From Sipunculus nudus (Eukaryota; Annelida; Sipuncula; Golfingiida; Sipunculidae), in the NCBI GenBank assembly GCA_026874595.1, contig CM049318.1, positions 41,706,456-41,770,455 on the forward strand: a stretch of 64,000 nt of DNA, written 5' to 3'. Shown here piece by piece: positions 21,615 to 34,258 of the stretch. Numbering within the stretch: the stretch's first letter is position 1; each line of letters begins with the position of its first letter. The position numbers and the translations under genes are program-made. The notes beneath the pieces were generated by a model. It was given only the letters and a program-made list of their open reading frames with translations. It ran no database searches and had not been told where the DNA came from.

Positions 21615-23282
21615 TTTAGACTTTAAAAATTCAGACTTTAAGAACTCTTTTGGAGCAATGGACTTTGAGATGATCTTTAGCACAATACACTCTTATTGAT
21701 CAAATGTGAGATTTATGAACCAAGCGAGTCATTCACTAGCTTTAGAGGTAGCCTTTGCCCTGATCGGCGGAGATGTGATCCCTCCATTGAGGAGTCGTGG
21801 ATCATTTACCTGGGCTTGCATTCATATATTAATCCTATGCTTTGGTGAAGTGCACACGAAAGGATTCTAAGAGGAGTGGTGGTCACTCATAAATGTTAGG
21901 TTTTGAAATTTTTAAGTTGTTCTCAGTAATGAAACAATTTCCATAAATTATTGGTTATATGCAGAAAAATTCTATGACCCTTTTTTTTAATTTCTTGGTG
22001 ATAATTTTTACGGATTTTAATGAGGCTTTAAAGGTATATAAACATTTGCAATAATATGTGTATTATTTCACGCTGTTTGTTCAGTTCGGCCCAACTGCAA
22101 AATCGTACCGCCACACGGACGTACTCTCTCCAGTTTACCTGTTTTATACAAAGTTATGGTTCTGTGTGTGAGTAAACAAGTCCACACGTGTCTATTTACA
22201 ATAACAAGACTACGAGACCTAAGGTCGGATCTTGCGCATGCGCTACGCATTCCGCACAAGAAAAGAAACATTAAAGAAGACACACATTAGAAACAGTGGT
22301 TGAAAGCCTGAGAAATCTTGATTTGTGAATTTTATCTGCGCGGCATGGCCACCAGGTGGCGTGCACACTATGATTATTTTTCTTTACCGCCAACGCGCGG
22401 TGCGAGCTTATTTCCAGTTGTGTACAGAGTAAGCAAATGATTCTAGAACGAAATATTGACAGATACTATAATATTGTAAGGAGAAAATACTATACATGTA
22501 TTTCATGTATATCTAATATACCAGGTATATAAATATACCCTTCATACACTTACATTTTACAAGAGGTAAGTGATTAGAGCAAGCCCTTTCTCTCTGAAGA
22601 CTGTCCCACCGTCTATTTTCAGGTCATGACAATATAGAGATGGAATAATTCGGGAAGCATAATATCAAAATTATAAAATTGACCAAGTCCTAATTCGTAA
22701 TGCTACATGGTTTTATATTTCCAGGCAATGTCACGTCGCACGTAATGTGTATAAGCTCAGACACTGGGGCGGATCGTGTTTCCTGTATTGTTTGGACAAC
22801 TATTTATCTGTAACCCGAGACATCTAGAGCTTCAGTATAATTATGACAGAAAAAAAGACAAACAGTTTTCCTTATATGAGGGATCGATTAAACAAAGATG
22901 TATGAAGATATTTGGCTTGCTAAGCACCCGACTGAAGTATATATTGTGCAAAGTAATTAAGAAATGTCATTGAGGTTAGACACAGTGTTATAGATGTCTC
23001 TTTTATTGTATGCAGCAGTGTGTTTGTTCAGCGCTAGCGTTGCCTGTTGCCATGACGGCATAGCCCGGCCCACGCGTTGGGTCTGACATGTAAACACAGC
23101 GATCATGCTAGTCTGGGGCTTTCTCGCCTGGCCGAGCCGGGCCGGCCCACGTGTTAACCCTGACATGTGGAGACACAGCGTTCTCGTTCTAGATGTTTCC
23201 TGTAATGCCTGTGTACTGTGTATTATGTATTGTTCTTTAGATTGTTCGAGAAATGGAAAGTTCTCGGCTTGGGGTGAGAAGT

Positions 23283-23290
23283 TATAAATA
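23283..23290 (+). promoter_or_regulatory. TATA box of the solo LTR
   Basis: TATAAATA about 300 bp into the LTR and about 430 bp before the AATAAA signal, as expected for the U3/R boundary. It is conserved in the minus-strand copy near 28870-28877. Confidence 0.6.
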
Positions 23291-23713
23291 AGAGGCTGTG
23301 TTTTAGAGCCAAAGAGAAGGAGAGAAATATTCCAGCGGACACAGAAGCGTGGAAGTCAGTTGTTGACCTTTTCCGATAACTGCGGCAATTATAGATTTTC
23401 TTCTAAATTTGTGACGGATCTTATATGGTCTTCAGTTTGCTTTCGGGATTATAACAAGAACTTCACTTTGGGATTACAATGGATTGATTTTGTGAATTAA
23501 CTGGACTGTTATTCTCTCAGAAGATTTATGTGAACTGTTCACCTGAGTTGTACGTTATAAAGGACTTGTTGTCGCTGTGACAGTGGTGGTATCCAGGTAC
23601 TGTACACTTTATTTGTACACTTGTACTAATTTGCTGTTGTACTGTTACAGTACTGTTGTTATACTGTGAAATTGTATTAATTTAGTGTATTGTATTGTTA
23701 GGATTGTTTTAAT

Positions 23714-23719
23714 AATAAA
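23714..23719 (+). promoter_or_regulatory. Polyadenylation signal of the solo LTR
   Basis: AATAAA in the 3' third of the LTR. It is altered to an AAATATAAATT context in the fragment at 53778-53998. Confidence 0.55.
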
Positions 23720-23876
23720 TTATGGTTCTTTGTTAACAAAAAACCACTGATTTCTTAATTCATTCCCCTAGACATTTCACGCTGCCTAGTTTTACAGAAT
23801 CTGGTTTTTTTTTATCTCCATTACAAAGTTTATGTTCATCACGCATAATGATCTGTTGATATTAGGTTCCGTAACA

Positions 23877-26800
23877 ACAGATATACTCCCAATATTAGAA
23901 GTTATATCAGTTGTTAATAACACACTTGCTGCAAAATATAACGAATCAGAAAAAAAAAACAGATATATGCCTTGTCAGTGCCTCTGCTAGTGTGTCAACG
24001 TGTGTGTTTAAAGTAGGGCCGAGTTGCGTCAGATTGATCAGGCAACAAATCATAATTATCGATTTGCTTCCATTTTAGAGGAAAATTGCAATGGTTTTAT
24101 AGTTTTCAATAAGAAAAACTTTGCTTTGTTTTATCTATTGCGACTTTTTTACGTAAGTGATATCCGAAGTTCACACTTCCAGCCAGCGGGTTATATTGAG
24201 GCCTTACAGATGTTTCATGTGGAGATTTTAACCAATTACAGAGGTGCCATCAGGTCCAAAAAAGGAACAGGTTTTCTTTTTCTTTGAGGTCACTGTCAGT
24301 TGTATTAACTTGTAGAGTTGTAATTGCATTTGCTTGGCAGGTTTTGGATTGACATTTCATGTAATTCCTTTTAGAAGTAGGTTAATAGGATGAATACCAT
24401 GGACTGCAGTATGTCCATGACCATTGAGATAACAATACTGTAAACCCGGGAAGAATATCATGGACAGAGAACGTATACATGAATATACATGTCACATACA
24501 ATGTGATTTAAACTCGTTAAAATTCGAAAATGTATAAAATTGAAACAAATGGCGACGATACATGTAACATATTTAGATGTTTAACACTAAGATTTACTGC
24601 TGAAACAATACAATTAAAAATAAAACTTACCAAACAATGTCATAAAAACCTAAAAACCTACAAACCAACATGATGACAAGACCCAATTCTTTTTATTAAA
24701 CCTTTTAACGTCTTGAGAGAGGACATGTTTGTATAATTACTAATGATTATCATATTCGGGATGTAGTACCACGTGACTTTGTGATGTGAACAGGATTTGT
24801 TTTCCATTTTGGATCATCTAAAGAACAAATATCAGAAAAAACTGTGTTTGCAAAGTAACCCCATCCATCTAGCCCTCTTCTTCCTCGGCTCCCGGACGAT
24901 AAAACTGGTACTGATTTCCTTGTCAAGATAAATGCATGACCATAAATATTTACAGGGAAAGTCTTCATTAAATATGACAGAGAAAAACGCAGAGTCAATG
25001 AATTAAGTAATTTTGTTCAATGGTCTTTCCTGTTATATCTGCTCTTTTTATGTAGTGCAACCATGATTTACTTTTATGAAATCGACATGTACATTAAAGC
25101 ATGTACTGGACCGGCATCCATATAGCCTCTTTCACACATGGGTATTTATGCATTTAATTAGTATCCATGGCGACAGTTAATAAAGAACATATCGTGAAAA
25201 TTCTTTTTCCTTGAATCAGAATAAACAAATGAATTTTCTTGATTCCACCTCGTTAATAATCTCTCAAAACAGAACTTACGGTGGACAAGGTCACTAAAAC
25301 AGTGACCATGCCTGGTGCCGGTAAAATCTGTATCCCCAACACAAATTGCATACATATCTAATATGGATGACTGACTTTTGTCAATCAGATTCAACGGTAT
25401 AAAGGTATAAGTTTCCCTCCAGGAATAGGGTCGGTATGGGGAATATATATAACTGATAATGGCGTAACATGAGTTTAGCAGTAGCGAACCAGACCCCTTG
25501 AGGTAACTAATAACTATATATCACGGGAGGTTCCTGGTTGGAGCATGGGGTCGGCCTGGTGTTGATGCTGTCAGTTGACAGGTCGTTGATCATGTTATTG
25601 GTCGATAACCGGGTCAAGAGGTCAGATCAGGTGGACCCGGGAATAAACAGCAGTGTATATATTAGGAATCTGACTTGTCAGGAATGACGCGACTACATCC
25701 GATTCTGGATTTACAGGAACCTACGAGGCAGGATGTAGCAGAGAGGTTTCAGCGTCGGTTAGATCCGTAACAGTCACTCAACGGCAAAATGGTACATTCT
25801 GTGCCGTAGAAAATACACAATGATGATAATAATGTGCAACTGAGTGCCAGTAAAGACAACCATAAAAAATGTCTAACTTAAGCAAATGGTTGATCGTCCT
25901 TTAGCCATGCATAGCGCCCGGCAAAATTGACACATCAGCCAATTTCAGAGAACACATGAGTTGTTTATTGAAAGCTTCATTAACGCGCATGAAGGTTAAG
26001 TGATCATTTGCATGTTTAAGGTTTCTGTTGCTAAAAATGTGGATAGCTCAACTAAATGAAAAATAGGACTTGGCTGGCTTTTTTTTTATTAAAATTAAAA
26101 TGAGTTCTTCAAAGTGTTCAAAATATTTATATGTGAAATTAGTATATTCTTAGATATATTTTATGAAATCTGATAAATTTAACTTTAAAATGAATCAGAT
26201 AAACAATATTTACATGACGTCACACAGAATTAAAAATCTTGCAAATTGTTCCACCAAAATTGTTCAATATAAGTTTTCAAGCAATTAGTATAGCTTGCGA
26301 GACCCCGGTTTCATCTGACTTGAAACGTAAGTGCTGCGATCGGTTTTGTCGTGTTAAAGAATTGCTAAATCGCAAATGAATATTGCTGTCATGATATAGC
26401 GTATATAGAAAACTGCTGAGTACAAATTCGAGCGTAATAGAGTCCTACATGATCAGCTCCAAATCTACTCGCGCTCATCGCAAGGTGGGTTACAGGTGTG
26501 ACCGACTTGAGAGTGCATGATACGATGTTAATTAGGGGCAGATAGCCAAAGTTTCATTTGTAAAAATAACGGATAAACGGTTATTATTTCGGTTCTCAAG
26601 CTTCAATTACGGATGAACGTTATTTGGATGAAACGGCGCATCACTGTATGAATAAACAAACATTATTTGGTGCTCATCTGAAGTAGACACATATTCCAAT
26701 ATCTAATTTATCATTATAGGAACATCCATCCAATAAAATCTGACCATCTTGACAATTTATCAGTTCTTTAAGAAACCAATGCATCTACACTATCAATCTT

Positions 26801-27888
26801 GCCCATGGCCCATGCTTAACCCCCGGTAACTACTGGCTCAAGTAAGACCAGCTCCAGGGTTCAGTTGGAACGGGACGGGGTGGAAGTAAACATTATATGT
26901 TACGGCTTTTTCTTAAGAAGCTCCACCACGATTCCAATCCAATGATTATGAATTGTATTACACAGTAGATATGGATCGTAGATGGGTGCTTCTTTATATT
27001 TTATATTAAATATGAAGCTACAACCCGCTGATTAAAAAGAGGCCACTTTGACCTACTTTCAGATATATGGTAAGGACTAAATGCATGCAAACAAAAGTCG
27101 AGGTATTTAACTTTAACAGTTTGCAACCGGACACACGGCTTGACGGATACAGGACTGTTTGACGAACGCAGGATCAGTTTTAATTCACTTTATTAAAGAA
27201 ATAAATTTTTACAATCGATAAAGCAAGGCTGCTCAATTCCTTGACAATCCTCTAATTGTTAAAAATGGGAGCTTTTATATAATTAAAATAAATTAATTGC
27301 AGTGATTTTTTATACAAAAGGTCATGATATTATTAAAGAACTGGCTTGAACTAAGTTATTCAAACTTTGCATGCCGGCACAGTTAACAGAGGAAATGAGG
27401 GATGTTTTCAGCAGCTTTGAGCACCCGTTAGATTCTGGCATTTGTCCCGCAATTTATAAAAAATAGGCCAGTGATTTTCAGCGGTCTGATAAAAACATAA
27501 TGAACAGAGAGTATCAAATGCCTGAAAAGGTACGCAGGCCAATTCTTTTTTTTCTTTGTTGAAATTGAGAAATTCGATTCAGTGACATCGTGAGGGAGGG
27601 CTAGGAGACTGACACCATTCGACCGGGAGAGGTCTCTTTGGATTGCGAGGCCAGAAGGGGGCGCTCAAGTTGTTCTGACAAGGAGCTCGACGGCATGCAT
27701 ACATTGACTGACAGTGTGACCGTGACAGAGCGCTCAATACAGCACAGGACCTGGGAAGTCTGGTAACAAGCCTGTAGCCGGCGAGCTGCTTGATGCTTAC
27801 AATTAGCATGGTTATCGGACTGTTTATTGTCATTATCAAACTTTGACAGCCAGTCAGGGGCGACAAAATTGTGGGGGGGGGGGGGGGT
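23877..27888. other. Non-coding, no gene recognised
   Basis: Four kb without a recognisable gene or repeat. A minus-strand open stretch at 24750-24998 (82 codons) has a coding-like composition, with GSRGRRGLDGWGYF as its most distinctive segment, but no domain I can name. A G15 run lies at 27873-27887. Confidence 0.4.
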
Positions 27889-28301
27889 ATCCCAGCTGGT
27901 GATGCCTGCTTTCTAACGAAGCGGTTGGAACGCTTGATATGTGTGCCACATGGGTTCGAATCGTGGCTCGGTCTAATTATTTTCTCCTGAGTAAAATGTT
28001 TACGTAACATATTGGGGATCATTCGGGAATTACGCCCATTTTTGGGGCTCCGGGGAATGGTGGTTTGACGAAATTGCGTAATTACCGCCACCTTACTCAC
28101 CAATAGTGTGACTCCCGGGATAATTAATCTTGTTCTGACAGCAGAACGCTCTTAAGAAGGTGTGTGTTACGGGGTGCACATAAAAGCGGACCGAACTGTT
28201 CGCTGATAAAATTTGCTTTTCTAGCGAAGCGGTTGGAACGGCATGGGTTCGAACCTGGGACCGGCCCATTATTACCCCTTGAGCTTAATGTTTACGTAAC
28301 A
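27889..28301 (+). mobile_element. Diverged TRIM copy: LTR-internal-LTR
   Basis: Left LTR (about 27889-28009, 5' edge lost beside a G15 run) ends ACGTAACA. The internal segment (28010-28164) starts with ATTGGGGATCATTCGGGA, which keeps 14 of 18 bases of the primer-binding-site stretch in the 4767 element. It ends with CTTAAGAAGG before the right LTR (28165-28301, TGTTACGGGG to CGTAACA). A-box and B-box words remain in both LTRs, but indels set them 39 and 24 bp apart, so the pol III promoter is probably broken. This is an older copy than 4767-5442 and shows the simple two-LTR form. Confidence 0.75.
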
Positions 28302-28313
28302 ATATATATTTAT

Positions 28314-29170
28314 TGTTACGGAACCTAATATCAACAGATCACGTATGCGTGATGAACATAAATTTTGTCAAGGAGATAACAAAAAATCATATTCTGTAAC
28401 ACTAGGCAGCGTGAAATGTCTAGGGAAATGAATTAAGAAGTCAGTGTTTTTTTGTTAACAAATAACTATAATTTATTCTTAAAACAACACTAACATTACA
28501 ATACACTAAATCAATACAATTACACAGTATAACAGCAGTATAACAACAAATAAAAACAATCACACAGTAAAATTATCAAAGAGCAGAGTACCGGCATACC
28601 ACCACTGTCACAGCGATAAGTCTTTTAAAATATATAAGCCGGATGAAAAGTTCACACGAATTCTCTCGGAGAACAACAGTCCAATGTAAAGCTCTTGTTA
28701 CAATCCAGAAAGTCAACTTGAAGCAGGCAGCATTAAATTGTATAGAGTTAGTAATAGTAGAATCCCTGAAAATACTGGATAATCGGATAGGTCCCACAAA
28801 CTGGCATACACACGTCTGTGTCCGCTGGAATATTCTCTCACCTCTCTCTCACTTTAAACACAGCCCCCTATTTATAACTTCTCACCCCCAGCCGAGAAGC
28901 TTCTATTTCTCGAACAATCTAAAGAATCAAACTTAATACACAATAAACACGCGTTAGAGGAATCATCTAGAAAAACATCGCTGTGTCTCTACATACCAGG
29001 GTCCACACGTGAGCCCGACCCGGCTCGGCCAGGCGAGAAAGCCTCAAGCTAGCATGACGAGAGTTCAACCAGTACGGATGAAACTTAGAGTGCAACACGC
29101 GGCCAGACATGGGCGCTACAACACGAGTTACGCCCGTGTCACACAATAAAAATGGCACCTTTTATATACA
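28314..29170 (-). mobile_element. Solo LTR copy, minus strand
   Basis: Reverse-oriented homologue of the LTR at 22986, starting TGTTACGGAACC on the plus strand only 12 bp after the TRIM ends. It keeps the TATAAATA box (reverse strand near 28870) and one of the two U3 repeats; the other is replaced by diverged sequence after about 29056. The 29170 boundary is estimated from the size of the other copies; no target duplication was found. Confidence 0.7.
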
Positions 29171-29704
29171 CATATATGAATGTGTATGTGTGTCTACGAG
29201 TCATCCCCCCACTCTGAAAGATAAATTGACGCCACTACAGCTAGGTCAGAGGAATACCCGGCTTAGTCGGGTGCACGTGCACCGATCTGTATTATAACTG
29301 AGAGTAGCCGTGTTATGTCTTGAATTGTCAGGAAAGACGCCAAGTGTGTCGCAAGGAAGATAATTTTCCATTTAATGTTGTCCCATAAATCTTCAGAAAT
29401 TTATCATTTTTCGCGTTAGGGCTACTGAAGCGGTATGTATAAGTACTTACGTGAACCACGTGAGAAGAGGTTATATGCAAGTTACTAGAATTAACATTTT
29501 GTATCCTGTTAATCTGAAATGATCAGTGTTGATTTGATAAAGCACATTTGAGTCCTTGTTTTATATCCTTCACAATGAATAAGAAGTGACTAAGGGGTCA
29601 TGACGCTCAGCTGATCTATGACACTCCGAAATTCTATCAACTAAGGCTGCAGTCTTTTAGCAAAAAAATATCAAGGGATTTTCCTCAAATTTCCCATCGG
29701 GACA
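29171..29704. other. Non-coding, no gene recognised
   Basis: Nothing recognisable. Confidence 0.5.
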
Positions 29705-30115
29705 GAAACTTCTTTCAATCTGTGCATTAAATGCAAATAATTAGTTTGTTTGGCTTTTATATGGCGTGTCAACCATCATTTCTAAATAGGAAATTTTAAT
29801 AAAAATGCATAAAATAAAGAAAATGTAGATACCAAGACCAGTCTTTTGCAGTTAAAAGGACTATCATAGACCAATAATAATGCCAAATTTCAGAAAGATC
29901 CATGCCATCGTCATTTATGTATGTTATCTAAGTATGAATTTCATACATCAACAGCCTAAAATCATAACTGCAATTCTGTCCGCAACAGTTCTGAGTAACT
30001 GGCTCGGCAGATTTTTTCCTCTTATTTTGAATGGTGACAAGGACATATGTGCAGCTGATGCACAGCCTTCTATTTCTTTTGGGCTGATTACATATTTCTC
30101 ATTGCAGTCTGGACA
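29705..30115. repeat. Old local duplication, copy A
   Basis: Shares ordered words with 30573-30850: CTTTCAATCTGTGCA, then AATGCATAAAA, then AGTATGAATTTCATA(C/T)ATCAACAG, then AACTGGCT. Spacing is similar, with indels. It may be two copies of an unnamed interspersed repeat. The open stretch at 29880-30119 has no recognised domain. Confidence 0.55.
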
Positions 30116-30572
30116 ATAGAACAGGTTTGAACTTCTGAAAGCTCAAAACACAGCTGAGAAAACATGGCAGAATAGAGGTCACCGTGACCTGATTTTAGTC
30201 TCCAGACACATTTGCCAGGATCCCTCAACAGTCAAGTATGAGGCTCCTGTGTCTAAAGAGATTTGTGACTTGTTAACAATTGGCCAGTCATAATTCTAAG
30301 AACAATAAAAATAAAAATTGTAAAAAAAAAAAAGAAAATGTACACGGCGCCACAAGTCTTACATAGCTGAAATGCCTATCTGTGATTAACGAACTAATGA
30401 ATTTTTAAACCTACAATGCAATTAATACTGAGATATTTTGTTCAAAGATTAATTTCAGGTATATATAAGCTGCCATATTTGTACTTTGCGAATGTGTCTG
30501 TAGCAGCTCGGAAAAACTCGTTGGACGGATTTTTTTTTTAATTTCAATGTCGATATAGACATAAGTGTGAAG

Positions 30573-30850
30573 GAGGCTAGTTCTTTCAATCTGTGCAATA
30601 TATGGAAAGAATTGTTGGCTAGGCTCCAATTGTGACATGTCCACCCTTAAACTTCTAAGTCTAAAAATATGATTAAAATGCATAAAAATGGAGGAAAGGT
30701 AGTTGGTGCAATCACTCTTGAAAGCTGAAAGCTCCACCAATTTTATTGAGCCTTCTAAATGTCGTGATGATTCATGCAAGCATTCCCGTATATCTTTTCT
30801 AAAGTATGAATTTCATATATCAACAGTCGAAAATATGAAATTATCACAAT
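30573..30850. repeat. Old local duplication, copy B
   Basis: Counterpart of 29705-30115, about 870 bp away in the same orientation, clearly diverged. Confidence 0.55.
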
Positions 30851-32404
30851 CATGAACTGGCTGGGCCTGCAAGGTGACATTTGAAGTTAGAAATTTCTTG
30901 GTCAAACCATCACGCTTTGTGCTCTGTTAACCGATGGACAAAGACGAATCGATATAGAATGGCATGTTCCTCTCAGTTTATACTTTAGAAAATGACGCAC
31001 AGGGAAACTTGATTCCTACATCGTCATTACGGATATATCATACCGGCCTTTGGTATTTCATGATCATACCTTTTTCCATCCGGATTCACCGACCCACTTC
31101 CAGCACCGGCGTAAGAGAGATATCTGATCTCAATTAACAGTCAGATTCCATTAGCAGAATTTGAGTTAATAAGTTAAGGCGTAAAGCTGCAAACTGTGGC
31201 TGCTGATTTGAACATATTGGGACCGAGATGCTCCCAGAAACAGGCTTATGATACTGTAAATTGGCAATACAAGTCCATTACCGATAGGCGGGGGTTTGGA
31301 GCCTTTTTGGGCACCACTCTGATGAATTATGTATACGGCAGGTTTATTATAGGAAATCGTAAGGGCAGGACTTAAATGGTAAAACGGAAAGCAACCCTGT
31401 TTTAAAACTACAGTAATGCCGTTTACGCATATGGAATCTAAAAGCGTCCTTGTTTATCAGGATTTGCCGTGGCTGGTGGTGTTTTGAAGATAGGAGTCTC
31501 TCACGAATAGGGCATACATGTCGATGCTATCGCTGTTTCAATATGGCTGAATACTATGAATACTGTGTATTTGTTATGTAGTTTTAATTCCCTATAAATT
31601 TACGCATGGTGCACTTGGGTGTCATGGCGATGATAAATGTCAGAAAGCAATGTATGGCACAGGAACTTAGCGGAATATTTAAGAAGGCAACATAATTGAA
31701 TATACCTAACTCAACATATCTACAGATTTTCGCCCACAACAAAGGTGGGAGTAAAAAGCCTCGGGCACGGAACTCCCCCATCATTTTCATCCAGTTAAAA
31801 ACAGTCGGGGCAGTCCAAAAAGGAGCTGTCGTTTCCCTTATGAACTGTTACCTATACATACCAATAATTGTTTTCTCGCTTTGTTTTTATTGCTATGTAA
31901 CTGATTTTGTCGTACAAAAACTTTAAGAACAGTTTGTACAAATATTTTACCTTGGCTATACTTTTTTTTGCTTGAACAATTTTTCACAGTCCTGGCCATT
32001 GAATACTGGGGTTGCCGGTTATGCAGTGATTTATCACACAGCTTTGAATACCGTATAAAAATTAAAAATGGGAATTATTGGCATCATTATAAGATTTCTA
32101 TTTGAAACGGAAATCTGATTTAAATACAAAATGAAAATATATGTAAATTTATGTTATAATAAAAAAAACTATAGACGGCAAAGCTTTTAAAACTTTCACA
32201 CGGGATGGCCGGTAATTTACCGAAACATTTAAATTTATCTAATTAGATCTGCTCAAGTATGAAAAAAAATCTAGACTTAAAGACTAACTCGGATGGTCGA
32301 AAACTACACGGTCCTCTGCCAGCTCCCTAATGGTGGTACATAGCAAGCCTGTCAGGGGAACGATGGTTAGTGGGTGAAGCGTTACGGAACGTAGTGTGTC
32401 ACAG
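30851..32404. other. Non-coding, no gene recognised
   Basis: Nothing recognisable beyond short chance open frames. Confidence 0.5.
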
Positions 32405-32566
32405 TGTATGAGTCAGGAGTGTATTCTCATCACGTGACCCGAACACGGCAGATGATCATGTATGAGTCAGGAGTGTATTCTCATCACGTGACCCGAACAC
32501 GGCAGATGATCATGTATGAGTCAGGAGTGTATTCTCATCACGTGACCAAAACACGGCAGATGATCT
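32405..32566. repeat. 54-bp tandem repeat, 3 copies
   Basis: Units start at about 32407, 32461 and 32515 and contain TATGAGTCAGGAGTG and TCATCACGTGACC. The third differs by a few bases. Since 54 is a multiple of 3, an 18-residue repeat is open across it; I regard that as incidental. The CACGTG E-box is repeated once per unit. Confidence 0.9.
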
Positions 32567-33529
32567 TTACTCACAATACGTATGCTGGTTAAAAGATCTA
32601 TCGTACAACGTATTAATTTTAGGAAATATCTTGTTTTCTGCAAGTTTGGCTGAATGTAAAAAAATAAGAAAACGATCACATGTTTTACTGCCTCTTACGA
32701 CAACCCCACTACATTTTAATCCTAGTAAAAGTTCACTGCCTCACGGTATACATAAGCAAATGAAAAAACAAGAGAATAATGCGCCAGTCAAAACGGATGA
32801 AACATTGAACGTGGCATCGATAGTATATTATTCGACCATTAAGTAACGAGACCCAAACAATAGCTCGACAGCGCCACTTATCCGGGGTCGATTACGGAAT
32901 GGTACGTCAGTATGGCGTGGAGGTCAGGCCAATAATGGCTCGAGATCTCAAAGTTGTCCCTTTATATAATGAAGAGGATTAATAAGGTTCCGGAATGGCA
33001 ACATAATCGTCCTCGTACTCTGGCTCGTTTCAAATAATCCAGAACAGACAAGAGGAATAGGTTATTGTCTATTACCTCTTGGTATGAATAAAATTATTCA
33101 TCGAAAATTGGACACAACGTTCCAACAAGAAAGCGTAATACATGCAGTGACTCAAGGACAGAGCCATTTTTAAAGTAAACTCCAGATATGTTTGGTGTGT
33201 TGATTAGTCTTGATTTGAATTTCTGAGTGTTTACCTCCGGTCACTTAATCAAAGGCATATTGGTATAGACATGTTTTCCTAACTAAATAACCAATTTATT
33301 CTTATTTCAAGTCCTACTAGTATAATTAAGTAAACTGGCCCTAAACACGTACGTGTCAAATCGCCCAAACAGACAAAATACTACAATTTCGTCCGAACTT
33401 AAAATGGTATTTCAAATTAATGTCGTTCATTCGTGAATAAGAAGCACTCAGAGGCCGCATCCCTCCACCTACATGACGTAATATTACCTAAATCCCGTTT
33501 AAATATTAGTGTGTAGTTTGTAAGCACAG
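32567..33529. other. Non-coding, no gene recognised
   Basis: Nothing recognisable. Confidence 0.5.
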
Positions 33530-34258
33530 GGAATGTGTGAATCCGACCCGCAAGAAATGTGTGAACCCGACCCACGAGAAATGTGTATCCGACCCACGAG
33601 AAATGTGTGAATCCGACCCGCAAGAAATGAGTGAATCCGACCCGCAAGAAATGTGTGAATCCGACCCACGAGAAATGTGTGATCCTGACCCACGAGAAAT
33701 GTGTATCCGCGAGAAATGTGTGAATCCGACCCGCAAGAAATGAGTGAATCCGACCCGCAAGAAATGTGTGAATCCGAACCACGAGAAATGTGTGAATCCG
33801 ACCCACGAGAAATGAGTGAATCCGACCCGCAAGAAATGTGTGAATCCGACCGACGAGAAATGTGTGAAACTGACCCACGAGAAATGTGTATCCGACTCAC
33901 GAGAAATGTGTGAATCCGACCCGCAAGAAATGAGTGAATCCGACCCGCAAGAAATGTGTGAATCCGAACCACGAGAAATGTGTGAATCCGACCCGCGAGA
34001 AATGAGTGAATCCGACCCGCAAGAAATGTGTGAATCCGAACCACGAGAAATGTGTGAATCCGACCCGCAAGAAATGTGACAATCCGACCCGAAAGAAATT
34101 TGTGAATCCGTGTGTGAATCCGACCCGCAAGAAATGTGTGAATCCGACCCGAAAGAAATGTGTGAATCCGACCCGTTAGTAGAGTGTGAATCCGACCCGC
34201 AAGAAATGGATGAATCCGACCCGCGAGAAATGTGTGAATCAGACCCGCGAGAAATGTG
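33530..34258. repeat. 24-bp minisatellite, about 30 copies
   Basis: Unit core is GTGAATCCGACCC followed by (G/A)C(A/G)AGAAAT. Some units are shortened by 2-3 bp. Variant units recur in blocks of several, for example around 33720-33840 and 33890-34010, which indicates higher-order amplification. Because 24 is a multiple of 3, both strands stay open: minus-strand frames of up to 278 codons read an 8-residue repeat (TFLAGRIH-like) and plus-strand frames read CESDPQEM-like. Frame jumps at the short units argue against selection for a protein. Confidence 0.9.

Larger units (their letters stand above)
20033..22985. other. Non-coding, mixed repeats
   Basis: No gene seen. It contains a GC-rich island at about 20320-20460 of unknown nature, the stray minisatellite copy at 20668, a C19 run at 20881-20899 and an (AT)n tract at 21568. 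An acceptor-like signal before 21300 opens two short frames that I do not recognise. Confidence 0.45.
22986..23876 (+). mobile_element. Solo LTR, 891 bp, with 4-bp target duplication
   Basis: Starts TGTTATAG and ends CCGTAACA (TG...CA ends). ACAG flanks both sides exactly (22982-22985 and 23877-23880), a 4-bp target duplication. Inside are a TATAAATA box (23283-23290) and an AATAAA signal (23714-23719), consistent with U3-R-U5 order on the plus strand. U3 carries two direct repeats about 77 bp apart, each with CGGCCCAC and CTGACATGT, like a duplicated enhancer block. No gag or pol is near, so it formed by recombination between the two LTRs of a full element. Copies: 28314-29170, 49774-50656 and a fragment at 53778-53998. 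Confidence 0.85.

Noticed and set aside
27579-28103. 174-codon minus-strand open frame
   Set aside because: It runs across the TRIM internal segment, its left LTR and a G15 run; no domain.
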